The notes: generated by a model not told the origin, from the sequence alone. DNA of 64,000 bases from Chryseobacterium sp. SORGH_AS_0447 (GCF_030818695.1 NZ_JAUTAR010000001.1:2040501-2104500); one strand, 5' to 3'; counted from the first letter of the stretch, positions 1 through 8,590 are shown. Numbers and translations: made by a program.

Positions 1-1182
1 CTGAAAGGAACTTATTTTGCCAATTCGGATGTAAAAGGAACTCCCGCTTTTGAAAGACAGGACGAACAGCTGAATTTCAGGTGGACTTTATACTCGCCAA
101 ATCCTGAAAAGCTGCAGCCTGACGATTACAGTGTCCGGTGGACCGGAAAATTACAGGCACCGGAATCCGGAAAATACCAGTTAGGTCTTCGCGGAAACGA
201 CGGGTTCAGGCTTTATCTCAACGGAAAATTAATGATCGACAATTGGGAAAAGCTGAGTTATTCCACCAAAACCGTAGATCTCGATTTTATTAAAGGTCAG
301 AAATATGATGTGGCTGTGGAATTCCATGAAAACAGGGGAGAAGCCAACATCGAGCTGATCTGGAATTACGGACTGAACGATTACCGTAAAGATTATAACG
401 ATGCCTTAAAACTGGCGCAGGAAGCAGATTACATCATCGTAACCGCCGGAATTCACGAAGGTGAGTTTCAGGACCGGTCGTCTTTAAGCCTTCCGGGAAA
501 CCAGGAACCATTCATTCATGAAGTTTCAACATTAAACAAACCGGTTGCCGTAGTTTTGGTAGGTGGCTCTGCCATAAAAACAACGGATTGGAAAGATGAG
601 GTCGGGGCCATTCTCGACGTCTGGTATCCGGGGGAAGAGGGAGGAAATGCCGTAGCGAAAGTGTTGTTCGGAGCAGAAAACCCGTCGGGAAAATTACCGG
701 TTACTTTCCCGGTGGAAGAGGGGCAGCTGCCTTTATCCTACAACCATCATCCGACCGGTAGAGGAAACGATTATTATGACCTGAGCGGCGAACCGTTATA
801 TCCGTTCGGATTCGGGTTAAGCTATAGCACTTTTGAAATTTCCGGGCTTGAATTAAATCAGTCAGCCTATTCTGCCAACGATACGATCATTGCTAAAGTC
901 AACGTAAAAAATACAGGCTCAAAATTAGGAAGTGAAGTGGTACAGCTGTATGTGAAAGACCTGCTGGCTTCGGTTTCAAGACCTATTATTGAACTGAAAG
1001 GTTTTCAGAAGGTGCATTTAAAACCTGGAGAATCAAAACAAATTTCCATTGAAGTCCCGGTGAAAGAACTGAAATTTTTGGACGAAAATATGAACTGGAC
1101 GGTTGAAAAAGGGACATACCGGATTTTGGTTGGGAATTCCTCAAAGAATCTTCCGCTGAAACAGAATATAGAAATTAAATAG
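1..1182 (+). CDS. GH3 family beta-glucosidase, C-terminal part (5' end outside window)
   Basis: The frame is open from base 1, so the gene begins upstream and only the last 393 residues are seen. The first ~110 residues form a PA14-type carbohydrate-binding insert (VRWTGKL, GNDGFRLYLNGK, NWEKLS). They are followed by the GH3 C-terminal alpha/beta domain (DYIIVTAGIHEGEFQDRSSL, VVLVGGSAI, WYPGEEGGNAVAKVLFG, NPSGKLPVTFP, YPFGFGLSYS) and a fibronectin-III-like tail (VKNTGSKLGSEVVQLYV, LKGFQKV, KPGESK). A PA14 insert inside the C-terminal domain is known in a subset of GH3 beta-glucosidases. Likely role: release of glucose or another sugar from beta-linked oligosaccharides, probably in the periplasm. 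The catalytic aspartate lies in the missing N-terminal half, so exact specificity cannot be given. There is no type IX secretion domain at the C-terminus. Confidence 0.93.
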   Translation: MKGTYFANSDVKGTPAFERQDEQLNFRWTLYSPNPEKLQPDDYSVRWTGKLQAPESGKYQLGLRGNDGFRLYLNGKLMIDNWEKLSYSTKTVDLDFIKGQKYDVAVEFHENRGEANIELIWNYGLNDYRKDYNDALKLAQEADYIIVTAGIHEGEFQDRSSLSLPGNQEPFIHEVSTLNKPVAVVLVGGSAIKTTDWKDEVGAILDVWYPGEEGGNAVAKVLFGAENPSGKLPVTFPVEEGQLPLSYNHHPTGRGNDYYDLSGEPLYPFGFGLSYSTFEISGLELNQSAYSANDTIIAKVNVKNTGSKLGSEVVQLYVKDLLASVSRPIIELKGFQKVHLKPGESKQISIEVPVKELKFLDENMNWTVEKGTYRILVGNSSKNLPLKQNIEIK

Positions 1183-1282
1183 TTCTAAAATTATTGTACG
1201 ATATCTGTAAGCATTTTCTCATAATTGAATGAGGATAATGAATGACAAATTACATTAAAATCATTCGTAAAAAGTACATATC

Positions 1283-1546
1283 ATGAAAAAGTTTTTAATA
1301 TCGACCGTTATTTTGCTCGGATTATCAATGAATGTTTACGGACAAAGACGTCCGCCTGCGCCGCCACATCCTTCGAAAGGCCAGCTGGTCAGCAGTAAAT
1401 CTCAGGAGCTGGCACAAAGGTACAACAGAGAGAGAAAGCTTATCCTGAATCATCCGTTGGCCACAAAGAAAATGAAAAGAGACCAGTTAAGGGCGCTTAA
1501 TGAAAGATATGCCAATGAAAAACGTTTGCTGAGAAGCGCAAAATAA
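1283..1546 (+). CDS. Small secreted basic protein, unknown function
   Basis: This 87-residue protein opens with a clear signal peptide (MKKFLISTVILLGLSMNVYG, predicted cut before QRRPP). A proline-rich stretch (RRPPAPPHPSKGQ) follows, then a charged, probably helical segment rich in Arg/Lys and Glu (LAQRYNRERKL, MKRDQLRALNERYANEK). It is expected to be periplasmic. It starts 100 bases after the GH3 gene and is followed by a terminator, so it may be its own transcription unit. I do not recognise a family. The signal peptide and strong codon bias make a real gene likely. Confidence 0.75.
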   Translation: MKKFLISTVILLGLSMNVYGQRRPPAPPHPSKGQLVSSKSQELAQRYNRERKLILNHPLATKKMKRDQLRALNERYANEKRLLRSAK

Positions 1547-1571
1547 CATAATAGTTTTAACGAAAATAAAT

Positions 1572-1607
1572 AAAAAGTCCGTTTCATCATTTTGATACGG
1601 GCTTTTT
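1572..1607 (+). terminator. Rho-independent terminator after the small secreted protein
   Basis: A near-perfect hairpin, with arms AAAAGTCCGT and ACGGGCTTTT around a ~14-base loop and one G-T pair, ends in a T run. It lies just downstream of the stop at 1546. Confidence 0.7.
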
Positions 1608-1776
1608 TGTATCATTTCCAGTTAAGATTTATTTATTTGAAATAGCTGTCGCTGTTAGCAATAAAAGCACCTCATTTCCTTTAAAAATCATCCTTAAATT
1701 TCACCGCATATCAATTTTTGAGGAATGCAGCACTTCCGATATTTTTCCTTAAATTCGCATAAAAATTTTTATTATA

Positions 1777-3165
1777 ATGAACTACGATATTATTGTCATC
1801 GGAAGTGGTCCTGGTGGATATGTTACAGCGATCAGAGCAGCACAATTGGGTTTCAAAACTGCCATTATCGAGAAGGAAAACTTAGGAGGGATCTGCCTGA
1901 ACTGGGGATGTATTCCGACAAAAGCTTTGTTAAAATCTGCGCAGGTTTTTCATTATATCAACCACGCTGAAGATTACGGACTGAATAAAGTGGAAGGAAG
2001 CTTCGAATTCCCGAACGTGATCCAGAGAAGCCGTGGGGTAGCCAACAAAATGAGCAAAGGGATTGAGTTCCTGATGAAGAAAAATAAGATCGATGTGATC
2101 ATGGGAACGGCAAAAGTTCAGAAAGGTAAAAAAGTTTCCGTTACCGATAAGGAAGGAAAAACAACCGAATATACAGGAACGAACATCATCATTGCAACCG
2201 GTGCACGTTCAAGAGAATTGCCGAACCTTCCGCAGGACGGTAAAAAAGTAATCGGTTACCGACAGGCTTTGTCTCTTCCGGAGCAGCCGAAATCAATGAT
2301 CGTTGTAGGTTCAGGAGCGATCGGGGTAGAATTTGCCGATTTCTATAACACGATGGGAACAAAAGTTACTGTTGTTGAATTCATGCCGAACATCGTTCCG
2401 GTAGAAGATGAAGAAATCTCCAAGCACCTTGAAAAGTCCCTTAAAAAAACAGGCATCGAGATCATGACCAATGCTTCAGTAGAAAGCGTGGATACCAGCG
2501 GTGAAGGCGTAAAAGCTACGGTAAAAACAGCGAAAGGGAACATTACCCTGGAAGCGGATATTTTACTTTCTGCCGTAGGAATTGCTGCCAACATCGAGAA
2601 CATCGGTTTGGAAGAAGTAGGCATCCAGACGGATAAAGGAAGAGTATTGGTAAACGAATGGTATGAAACTTCAGTTCCGGGTTACTACGCGATCGGAGAC
2701 ATCATCCCGACTCAGGCTCTGGCACACGTTGCTTCTGCAGAAGGAATTACCTGTGTAGAGAAAATCAAGGGAATGCACGTGGAAAAAATCGATTACGGCA
2801 ATATCCCGGGATGTACGTACTGTCACCCTGAAGTTGCTTCTGTAGGTCTTACCGAAAAGCAGGCTAAAGAAAAAGGCTACGAGATCAAGGTAGGAAAGTT
2901 CCCGCTTTCTGCCAGCGGAAAAGCGACGGCGAACGGAAATACCGATGGTTTCATCAAAGTAATTTTCGATGCGAAATACGGTGAATGGTTAGGCTGTCAC
3001 ATGATCGGAGAAGGGGTTACCGATATGGTAGCAGAAGCGGTTGTGGCAAGAAAGCTTGAAACGACTGGTCACGAAATCATCAAATCCATCCACCCGCACC
3101 CGACGGTTTCCGAAGCGATTATGGAAGCTGCAGCAGCTGCTTACGGTGAAGTGATCCACATTTAA
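1777..3165 (+). CDS. lpdA: Dihydrolipoyl dehydrogenase (E3)
   Basis: This 462-residue FAD disulfide oxidoreductase reoxidises the lipoyl group of 2-oxo acid dehydrogenase complexes or the glycine cleavage system with NAD+. It has an N-terminal FAD-binding GSGPGGY motif (residues ~8-14), the redox-active cysteine pair in CLNWGC (~41-46), an NAD-binding GSGAIGVEFA, the second FAD contact in YAIGD, and the C-terminal catalytic HPHPTVSEA motif. Length is normal for the family. The start at 1777 is supported by the immediate Rossmann motif and the A/T-rich leader. The CLNWGC spacing is intact, so the enzyme should be active. The next gene begins 36 bases downstream, so the two may be co-transcribed. 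Confidence 0.96.
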   Translation: MNYDIIVIGSGPGGYVTAIRAAQLGFKTAIIEKENLGGICLNWGCIPTKALLKSAQVFHYINHAEDYGLNKVEGSFEFPNVIQRSRGVANKMSKGIEFLMKKNKIDVIMGTAKVQKGKKVSVTDKEGKTTEYTGTNIIIATGARSRELPNLPQDGKKVIGYRQALSLPEQPKSMIVVGSGAIGVEFADFYNTMGTKVTVVEFMPNIVPVEDEEISKHLEKSLKKTGIEIMTNASVESVDTSGEGVKATVKTAKGNITLEADILLSAVGIAANIENIGLEEVGIQTDKGRVLVNEWYETSVPGYYAIGDIIPTQALAHVASAEGITCVEKIKGMHVEKIDYGNIPGCTYCHPEVASVGLTEKQAKEKGYEIKVGKFPLSASGKATANGNTDGFIKVIFDAKYGEWLGCHMIGEGVTDMVAEAVVARKLETTGHEIIKSIHPHPTVSEAIMEAAAAAYGEVIHI

Positions 3166-3200
3166 TCAATACATAAACTAATAATTAAATACAACAATCG

Positions 3201-3815
3201 ATGTTTAAAAAACTGGCTGCGGAAGCTTTGGGACTGGGAGATATCGGAAAAATTATTTCTTCTCAGGATTATGACAAGGTAGATTCTGACGATTATATCC
3301 TGTCTGAAGACAACGAGAAAATTTTCTTCCTGATCAAATCCAGAAGAGATGAATACTGTTTTACCAACCGGGCTTTGATCCACATTGACGGCGCAAGCGC
3401 TTTGGATAAGAAAAGGGTTCTGAAGAGATACGAATATTATCAGTTTCCATTTTCCAACATCGCCTTACAGACGGCAGGAACCATCGACCTGGATGTCGAG
3501 ATTTCATTCAATATCGGGAATGTTCCGATGATGATCAGTGTGGCGAAAGGCCAGATCGATCAACTGAAAGACCTGTACAAAACATTGCTGGCAATTCAGC
3601 AGGAAGTTCACCACAACCATTCGCTGCTGAACTTTTCCAACGACAGCATCCAGAAAGCCATTACTTCGGTGGCTTCCGGAAAGCAGGAAAATGTTTCGAA
3701 AAGCCAGGAATTAAGAGCCATCAACGAATATATTTTCGCCTGGAACACCACCAGTTTCGATAAATATAACCAGAAAGATTTTTCAAGAATCTTTGAAAAG
3801 TATATTAATAATTAG
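3201..3815 (+). CDS. PH-like domain protein (YvbH type)
   Basis: This is a 204-residue soluble protein. Residues ~1-120 match the bacterial PH-like fold of the YvbH type (MFKKLAAEALGLGDIGKI, FLIKSRRDEYCFTNRALI, KKRVLKRYEYYQFPFSNI). The C-terminal ~80 residues form a helical extension (LRAINEYIFAWNTTSFDKYN). Family members are mostly uncharacterised, and the role is unknown. It lies 36 bases after lpdA and is followed by a strong terminator, so it probably shares the lpdA transcript. Confidence 0.8.
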   Translation: MFKKLAAEALGLGDIGKIISSQDYDKVDSDDYILSEDNEKIFFLIKSRRDEYCFTNRALIHIDGASALDKKRVLKRYEYYQFPFSNIALQTAGTIDLDVEISFNIGNVPMMISVAKGQIDQLKDLYKTLLAIQQEVHHNHSLLNFSNDSIQKAITSVASGKQENVSKSQELRAINEYIFAWNTTSFDKYNQKDFSRIFEKYINN

Positions 3816-3835
3816 AATAATATTTTCAAATACTT

Positions 3836-3860
3836 AAGCCCGGAATTTCCGGGCTTTTTT
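3836..3860 (+). terminator. Rho-independent terminator
   Basis: The perfect hairpin AAGCCCGG-AATT-CCGGGCTT with a T tail lies 20 bases after the PH-domain gene. Confidence 0.85.
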
Positions 3861-4085
3861 AATACCTTAGAATAAGATTGCTGAGCAGTGTGTTATGCTG
3901 AGTTTATGAAGACCTTTGAGAACAAATAATACTCAAACCTTAAAAAACTTCCGGCATCCAACATCCTTCTTCCCGCCTTTCAACCCATATTAATCTAATT
4001 TTTATTTGTGTTAAAAAAATGGCAAAATCACCGGATCTGGAAAAAGATGACCCATTATTTTGTTATGTTTTCTTATATTTAATCC

Positions 4086-4892
4086 ATGAATTCTGAGAAA
4101 ATAGGACTTGTGTTATCCGGCGGCGGAACCAAAGGGATTGCGCATGCCGGGGTTTTAAAATTCTTAGCCGAGAAAAATATTACGATCGATGTGCTGTCCT
4201 GCTGCAGCGCCGGTTCTATCGTAGGGTGTCTCTATGCCATCGGTAAAAAGCCGGAAGAAATTCTGGAATTCTTCAAATCGATCTATTTTTTCAACTGGAA
4301 ACACTTTGCGTTCAACCAGCCCGGGTTGGTTTCATCGGTGATCTTCAGGAATTACCTGAATCCTGTTTTCGGGGAGATGAAATTGGAAGATCTGGATAAA
4401 GAGGTAAAAATTGTCGCTACGGAACTGGTCGGCGGCACTGAAAAGATTTTCGACAGTAATTTTAAAATTGTAGATGCCATTATTGCTTCGTGTTCTATTC
4501 CGGGAGTAACGACCCCTTATATCATTGACGATGAAATGTACTGCGACGGCGGTGTGCTGAACAATTTTCCGGCAGATATCATCCGGAAAGACTGCGATAA
4601 GCTGATCGGTGTTTTTGTGTCGCCGCCGCATGATATTAAGATCAGTGATCTGAAATCCATCAAAGCCATCGTTTCCCGTTCCTACGACTTACTTTCTTAT
4701 CGCATCGAAAAGATAAAATTCGATCACTGCGACTGGTTTATTTCATCTCAGGAACTCTCTACTTACGGCACTTTTGAAAGAAGAAAAGACCGTCTGGAAC
4801 AGATTTTCAACATCGGTTACCAGGCTGCAAAAGACAGCTTCGATGAAAGCCGGTTTTACACCGAAGTAAAAAAGGAAGAACGTATTGTTTGA
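4086..4892 (+). CDS. Patatin-like phospholipase with a variant nucleophile elbow
   Basis: This 268-residue cytosolic-type patatin hydrolase (RssA/YlbK style) is expected to hydrolyse acyl esters of lipids. The oxyanion-hole glycine motif (SGGGTKGIAHAG, residues ~11-22), the nucleophile region (SCCSAGSIVG, serine ~42) and the dyad aspartate (CDGGVLNN, ~155) are visible in order. The usual GxSxG elbow reads C-C-S-A-G here, with cysteine in place of the first glycine. Length and the other motifs are normal, so it is probably active, but this substitution is unusual. No signal peptide is present. It is flanked by terminators and repeats and appears to stand alone. Confidence 0.88.
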   Translation: MNSEKIGLVLSGGGTKGIAHAGVLKFLAEKNITIDVLSCCSAGSIVGCLYAIGKKPEEILEFFKSIYFFNWKHFAFNQPGLVSSVIFRNYLNPVFGEMKLEDLDKEVKIVATELVGGTEKIFDSNFKIVDAIIASCSIPGVTTPYIIDDEMYCDGGVLNNFPADIIRKDCDKLIGVFVSPPHDIKISDLKSIKAIVSRSYDLLSYRIEKIKFDHCDWFISSQELSTYGTFERRKDRLEQIFNIGYQAAKDSFDESRFYTEVKKEERIV

Positions 4893-5345
4893 GGTGAATG
4901 GTGAATGGTGAATGGTCAATCCGCTTCGCTTGTCAATTTTTTGGTGTTAAAAGATTGACCATTGACTTGCGACAGCAAATTCACCATTGACAATATAGCG
5001 GTGAATGGTGAGTGGTCAATCCGCTTCGCTTGTGAATTTTTTTGTGTCTAATTTTGTGGAATTTCTAACGCAAGGGGACGCAAAGTCTTCTTGTGCAATA
5101 TTCCGCATATTTTCCGTTCGCAAGGGCACTCTGTTCAGCAAATGATAGTAATGCATTAAAGGTGAATGGTGAGTGGTCAATCCGCTTTGCTTGTTAATTG
5201 TTTGGTGTTAAAAGATTGACCATTGACTTGCGAAGCAAAATTCACTATTGACAATAGAGCGATGAATGGTGAGTGGTCATCCGCTTCGCTTGTGAATTTA
5301 TTTTATGCTAGAACTTCACTATTGGCTTGAGCAGTAAAATTCACT
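4893..5345. repeat. Duplicated ~150-bp intergenic repeat with inverted segments
   Basis: Two copies of a unit (about 4893-5045 and 5160-5305) are separated by ~115 bases of unrelated sequence. Each unit contains GGTGAATGGTGA(A/G)TGGTCAA followed by TCCGCTT(C/T)GCTTG. Downstream comes the reverse-complement-like ATTGACCATTGACTTGCG, then TTCAC(C/T)ATTGACAAT and a further half copy. The arms can pair into a long imperfect hairpin. No convincing ORF lies in this gap. A degraded fragment (TTCACTATTGGCTTG) continues to about 5345. Confidence 0.8.
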
Positions 5346-5404
5346 ATTGATCTAAATAAAAAATTCCCAGCTCAAAGCTAGGAATCTATATATAGTTTTT
5401 AATG

Positions 5405-5839
5405 TTAGTTTTTCACAACATAACCGCTTTGATTAACGACCGTCTTACCATTTTGATCTGTTACGAAGAGTGTATAGGGTGCTTTTTTAGCAGAATCTGT
5501 TAGATAATTTCTCCAGATCTGGTAAGTATAGCCATTGTTACTGAATTCATAGTAATAATTTCCACCTGTTCCATCGGGAATCAGCTCACCGTTTGAAATA
5601 ATCATGTTTGGCTTGGATGTAACTTTTCCATTCACTCCCCACGATTAGTACAGGTAATTCCCATTCGGTTGCTGGTCAATCTTAATTTTAAATTTTTTAG
5701 TTTTAATAATGACTGATTTCGGAACTTTTTCTTTCTGGTAATTTATTTTTGAGATCGAGGTTTCATCAACTTTTGTATTGGCCTGCATCAGCGAAAACTG
5801 TGCTATACAAAAAACACTAAGGGCAATTTTTCTGATCAT
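5405..5839 (-). pseudogene. Small secreted protein interrupted by an in-frame TAA
   Basis: Read on the minus strand from 5839, the protein starts with a signal peptide (MIRKIALSVFCIAQFSLMQA) and runs 64 residues to a TAA at 5645-5647. The same frame continues without a shift through SWGVNGKVTSKPN and on for 79 more residues to 5405, ending in FVTDQNGKTVVNQSGYVVKN. The second half has a folded-domain look (GGNYYYEFSNNGYTYQIW). The two halves therefore look like one ~144-residue protein split by a single nonsense codon. A downstream GTG at 5635 could start the second half alone, but it would lack a signal peptide. Family not recognised. Either a pseudogene or a sequencing error at one base. Confidence 0.65.
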
Positions 5840-6054
5840 TTTCTTATGCTTAATGATTATGGGTAAAATCCGATCAAATTTAAAGCCAACACCGCAATTT
5901 TTAACGATTTTCCTGTTCAGATTTCACTTTTATGGATCAACTTTAAAATAATTTGTAAGCTGCTGGTAAAAATAATTGATTTGATTTTCAGTGATTTATA
6001 GGGTGTTTTAAAAAATAATTAAACTTTTTGAAGCAAGTGAATATTTTTCTTACG

Positions 6055-6062
6055 TACATTTG
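6055..6062 (+). promoter_or_regulatory. Candidate -7 element upstream of the flotillin-like gene
   Basis: TACATTTG matches the Bacteroidota TAnnTTTG -7 consensus. A TTG lies 24 bases upstream (6028-6030), slightly farther than the usual ~17-23. This would give a long (>200 base) leader that contains a small hairpin (6070-6087) and a 29-codon ORF. Confidence 0.45.
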
Positions 6063-6096
6063 TACCACAAAAGGATCTCGTTCCTTTATTATCAAA

Positions 6097-6186
6097 ATGA
6101 AACTAATTAACTTTAAGTTTTTTCTATTAAAAGTATCAGAAATCACCTTCACGATTTTTAATACATCTCCACCGGCAACGTCTTAA
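6097..6186 (+). CDS. Possible 29-residue leader peptide ORF
   Basis: ATG at 6097 opens a 29-codon frame (begins MKLINFKFFLLKV, ends TSPPATS) closed by TAA. It lies between the candidate promoter at 6055 and the flotillin-like start at 6286. It is preceded by an A-rich ATCAAA leader typical of real starts in this window. A hairpin with arms AAAGGA/TCCTTT sits just upstream. It could be a leader peptide or a chance ORF in AT-rich DNA. The rest of the 5840-6285 gap shows nothing else. Confidence 0.3.
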   Translation: MKLINFKFFLLKVSEITFTIFNTSPPATS

Positions 6187-6285
6187 TTTTTCGAAAGAAT
6201 TAGTATATAATTCGTACTCTGTTTTCCATTTCTGAAAAAACAGGGCACATCTCCCGTTTTCAAATTTTAATCAAAAACAAAAACT

Positions 6286-6786
6286 ATGGAATTAAGTTTT
6301 CATGGCTGGATGATTCCGGCTGTTATCGCCTTGTTGTGCGTTATTTTTTACAAATTTATTTTAAGAATTTTCTTCGGACTCGTTATTGTCCCCCAGGATA
6401 GGATCGGGCTGGTTACCAAAAAATTTGTGCTCGTCGGCAAACAGGAACTTCCGGAAGGCAGGATTATCGCGACCAATGGTGAAGCGGGTTTCCAGGCGCA
6501 GACCCTGGCTCCCGGAGTTTATTTCGGCAAATGGATCTGGCAGTATTCTATCGATTTTCAGCCGTTTACAGTGATCCCGACCGGGAAAATAGGACTGCTT
6601 CTGGCAAAAGACGGAGTGGAGCTGGAAACCGGAAGGATCTTAGGAAGAAAAGTAGACTGTGATTCTTTTCAGGATGCCGAAGCCTTTCTGAAAAACGGAG
6701 GCCGAAAGGCCGGCAAACCGCCATTATTGCTCCGGGATCTTACAGGATTAATACATTGTTGTTTGAAATTGAACTCACAGAGATGA
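6286..6786 (+). CDS. Flotillin-like SPFH protein, N-terminal fragment of a frameshifted gene
   Basis: Residues 1-141 are genuine flotillin-like sequence: an N-terminal hydrophobic anchor (WMIPAVIALLCVIFYKFILR), then an SPFH-type start (VPQDRIGLVTKKFVL, GLLLAKDG). After GGRK at about 6708 the frame becomes nonsense (AGKPPLLLRDLTG) and stops at 6786. The correct continuation (GRQTAIIAPGSYRIN) is present in the frame of the next ORF. Restoring one G in the AAAGGCCGG run at 6705-6713 would fuse both into a ~645-residue protein. Flotillin-family proteins build membrane microdomain scaffolds. No NfeD-type partner gene is seen beside it. Confidence 0.8.
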   Translation: MELSFHGWMIPAVIALLCVIFYKFILRIFFGLVIVPQDRIGLVTKKFVLVGKQELPEGRIIATNGEAGFQAQTLAPGVYFGKWIWQYSIDFQPFTVIPTGKIGLLLAKDGVELETGRILGRKVDCDSFQDAEAFLKNGGRKAGKPPLLLRDLTGLIHCCLKLNSQR

Positions 6787-8222
6787 CGCAGATCCCCGAT
6801 AATGCGGTAGGAATTATTACCACGATGGAAGGAAGTCCGCTGGAAGAAGGCCAGATTGCCGGAAAGATCATTAATGGGCACAATAAATTTCAGGATGTGG
6901 ATACTTTCTTGAACAGCGGAGGCTATAAAGGACTTCAGGAACAGGTGATCCTGGCGGGCTCTTATTTTCTCAACCCATGGTTTACCAAAGTAGAGATGGT
7001 AAAAATGACGGAAATTCCGATCGGGCATGTAGGAGTGATCATCAGCTACGTGGGAGAAGACGGCAAAGATTTAAGCGGTGTGGATTTCAAGCACGGAAAT
7101 ATTGTAGAGAAAGGACATAAAGGAGTCTGGGCAGAACCGATCGGCCCCGGAAAATATCCGATCAATCCATATATCATGAAAGTGGAGCTGGTTCCGACCA
7201 CCAATCTGGTTTTAAACTGGGCCTACGAAAGAAGTGAATCCCACCAACTCGATAAAAACCTTTCGACCATTACGGTACGGAGTAAAGACGGTTTCCCTTT
7301 CAACCTGGATGTTTCACAGATCATTCATATTCCGACTTATGAAGCACCGAAAGTTATCGCACGCTTCGGAAATATGATCAATCTCGTAAGCCAGGTGCTG
7401 GAACCGACGATTGGAAACTATTTCAGGAATTCGGCGCAGGACAGCGACGTCATTGCTTTTCTCGGAAGCCGTAAAGAAAGACAGCAATCCGCCAAAGACC
7501 ATATCAGCAGCGTATTGGAGCAGTACAATGTAAATGCCGTGGATACCCTGATCGGAGCCATCGTTCCTCCGGAAAGTTTAATGAAGACCTTGACCGACCG
7601 TAAGCTGGCTGAAGAGCAGAAGATCACCTACGAAACCGAAATGCTTGCCCAGGAAACCCGCCAGGCCCTGGAAAAGGAAACGGCTGTGGCCGATATGCAG
7701 AAAGAAATTGTAAAAGCCGACCAAGGAGTCGTGATTGCGGAAAGAATTGCCGATGCATCCGTGAAAAAAGCAACCGGAGACGCCAATTCCGTAAGGCTGC
7801 AGGCGACTGCGGAAGGGGACAGGCTGAAGCTACTGGCCACCGGGGAAGCGGAAAAGACCAGACTGCTCGCTAAAGCCGAAGCCGAAAAAATAGAATTGCT
7901 GGCCAAAGCAAGCGCGGAGCAGATTTCACTCACCGGTAATGCAGAAGCAGAGAAGATCCTGGCTATCGGTAAATCCAACGCCGAATCGTATAAGCTATCC
8001 GTGGAAGCGATGGGCGGAAATAACTTCACCCAGTTAAAAATCATGGAAAATATCGCCAACCAGAACGTAAGAATTATGCCGGAAGTTTTGATCGGCGGAA
8101 ACGGTGATGCCGCAAACGGCGGGATCAGCGGGCTTCTCGGACTGCAGCTGTTGGAACAGGTGCAAAAGAAAAATATGGGAACTTCTGTCGTAATGGAAGA
8201 AAAGCAGGAAAACAATGCTTAA
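6756..8222 (+). CDS. Flotillin-like SPFH protein, main part of the frameshifted gene
   Basis: The predicted ORF begins at an internal methionine (MLFEIELTEMTQIPD), but homologous sequence extends in this frame back to ~6711. The part has repeated SPFH-like segments (VGIITTMEGSPL, VGVIISYVGEDGKDL, GPGKYPINPYI), the band-7 core (TVRSKDGFPFNLDVSQIIH) and a long Ala/Glu-rich coiled coil (ATAEGDRLKLLATGEAEKTR, AEAEKIELLAKASAEQ, residues ~300-420). The C-terminus is glycine-rich with GLLGLQLLEQVQ. In flotillins the coiled coil drives oligomerisation. Without the N-terminal anchor the product could be soluble. Its last 8 bases overlap the start of the next gene, suggesting translational coupling. 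Confidence 0.85.
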   Translation: MLFEIELTEMTQIPDNAVGIITTMEGSPLEEGQIAGKIINGHNKFQDVDTFLNSGGYKGLQEQVILAGSYFLNPWFTKVEMVKMTEIPIGHVGVIISYVGEDGKDLSGVDFKHGNIVEKGHKGVWAEPIGPGKYPINPYIMKVELVPTTNLVLNWAYERSESHQLDKNLSTITVRSKDGFPFNLDVSQIIHIPTYEAPKVIARFGNMINLVSQVLEPTIGNYFRNSAQDSDVIAFLGSRKERQQSAKDHISSVLEQYNVNAVDTLIGAIVPPESLMKTLTDRKLAEEQKITYETEMLAQETRQALEKETAVADMQKEIVKADQGVVIAERIADASVKKATGDANSVRLQATAEGDRLKLLATGEAEKTRLLAKAEAEKIELLAKASAEQISLTGNAEAEKILAIGKSNAESYKLSVEAMGGNNFTQLKIMENIANQNVRIMPEVLIGGNGDAANGGISGLLGLQLLEQVQKKNMGTSVVMEEKQENNA

Positions 8223-8481
8223 TTTATATATTGATATTTTTAAAATGCTTAAAATCATTCCGTTCTTTATTGTAATTCTGGTGATTTGTTTTCTTATTTT
8301 CGTATTCCTTCAGATCAGCAATAAAGCTCATAAGAAAAAGTCGGTCAGCTATTATGAAATCATGATCATCAATCTTATTCTGATTTTTCAGCTGACAAAC
8401 CTTTACAGACTTTTAATTAAGAATGAAATCGCGGAAAATATAAAGACTACGGAAATCATATCCAGAAAACCTGCTTTTTAA
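8215..8481 (+). CDS. Small two-helix membrane protein, unknown function
   Basis: This 88-residue ORF overlaps the flotillin-like stop by 8 bases. It has two hydrophobic segments (IIPFFIVILVICFLIFVFLQ and IMIINLILIFQLTNLY) separated by a basic linker (AHKKKSVSYYE). An alternative start is the methionine at 8245. No family is recognised. The overlap with the flotillin-like gene and the terminator ~110 bases later suggest a partner translated with it, but that is inference. Confidence 0.6.
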   Translation: MLNLYIDIFKMLKIIPFFIVILVICFLIFVFLQISNKAHKKKSVSYYEIMIINLILIFQLTNLYRLLIKNEIAENIKTTEIISRKPAF

Positions 8482-8590
8482 AAGTAAGTAGAGAGTACAG
8501 ATTTGATCAAGATAAAACTTATCAAGTCAGAATTTAAATGTCAGAAAATAGCTGGATCTATTGTAAAAGGAGGAACTACTTTTAATGCGT

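Noticed and set aside
7628..8215. 195-codon minus-strand ORF opposite the flotillin coiled coil
   Set aside because: Ser/Ala/Phe-rich complement of the Ala/Glu repeat; no start context or family.
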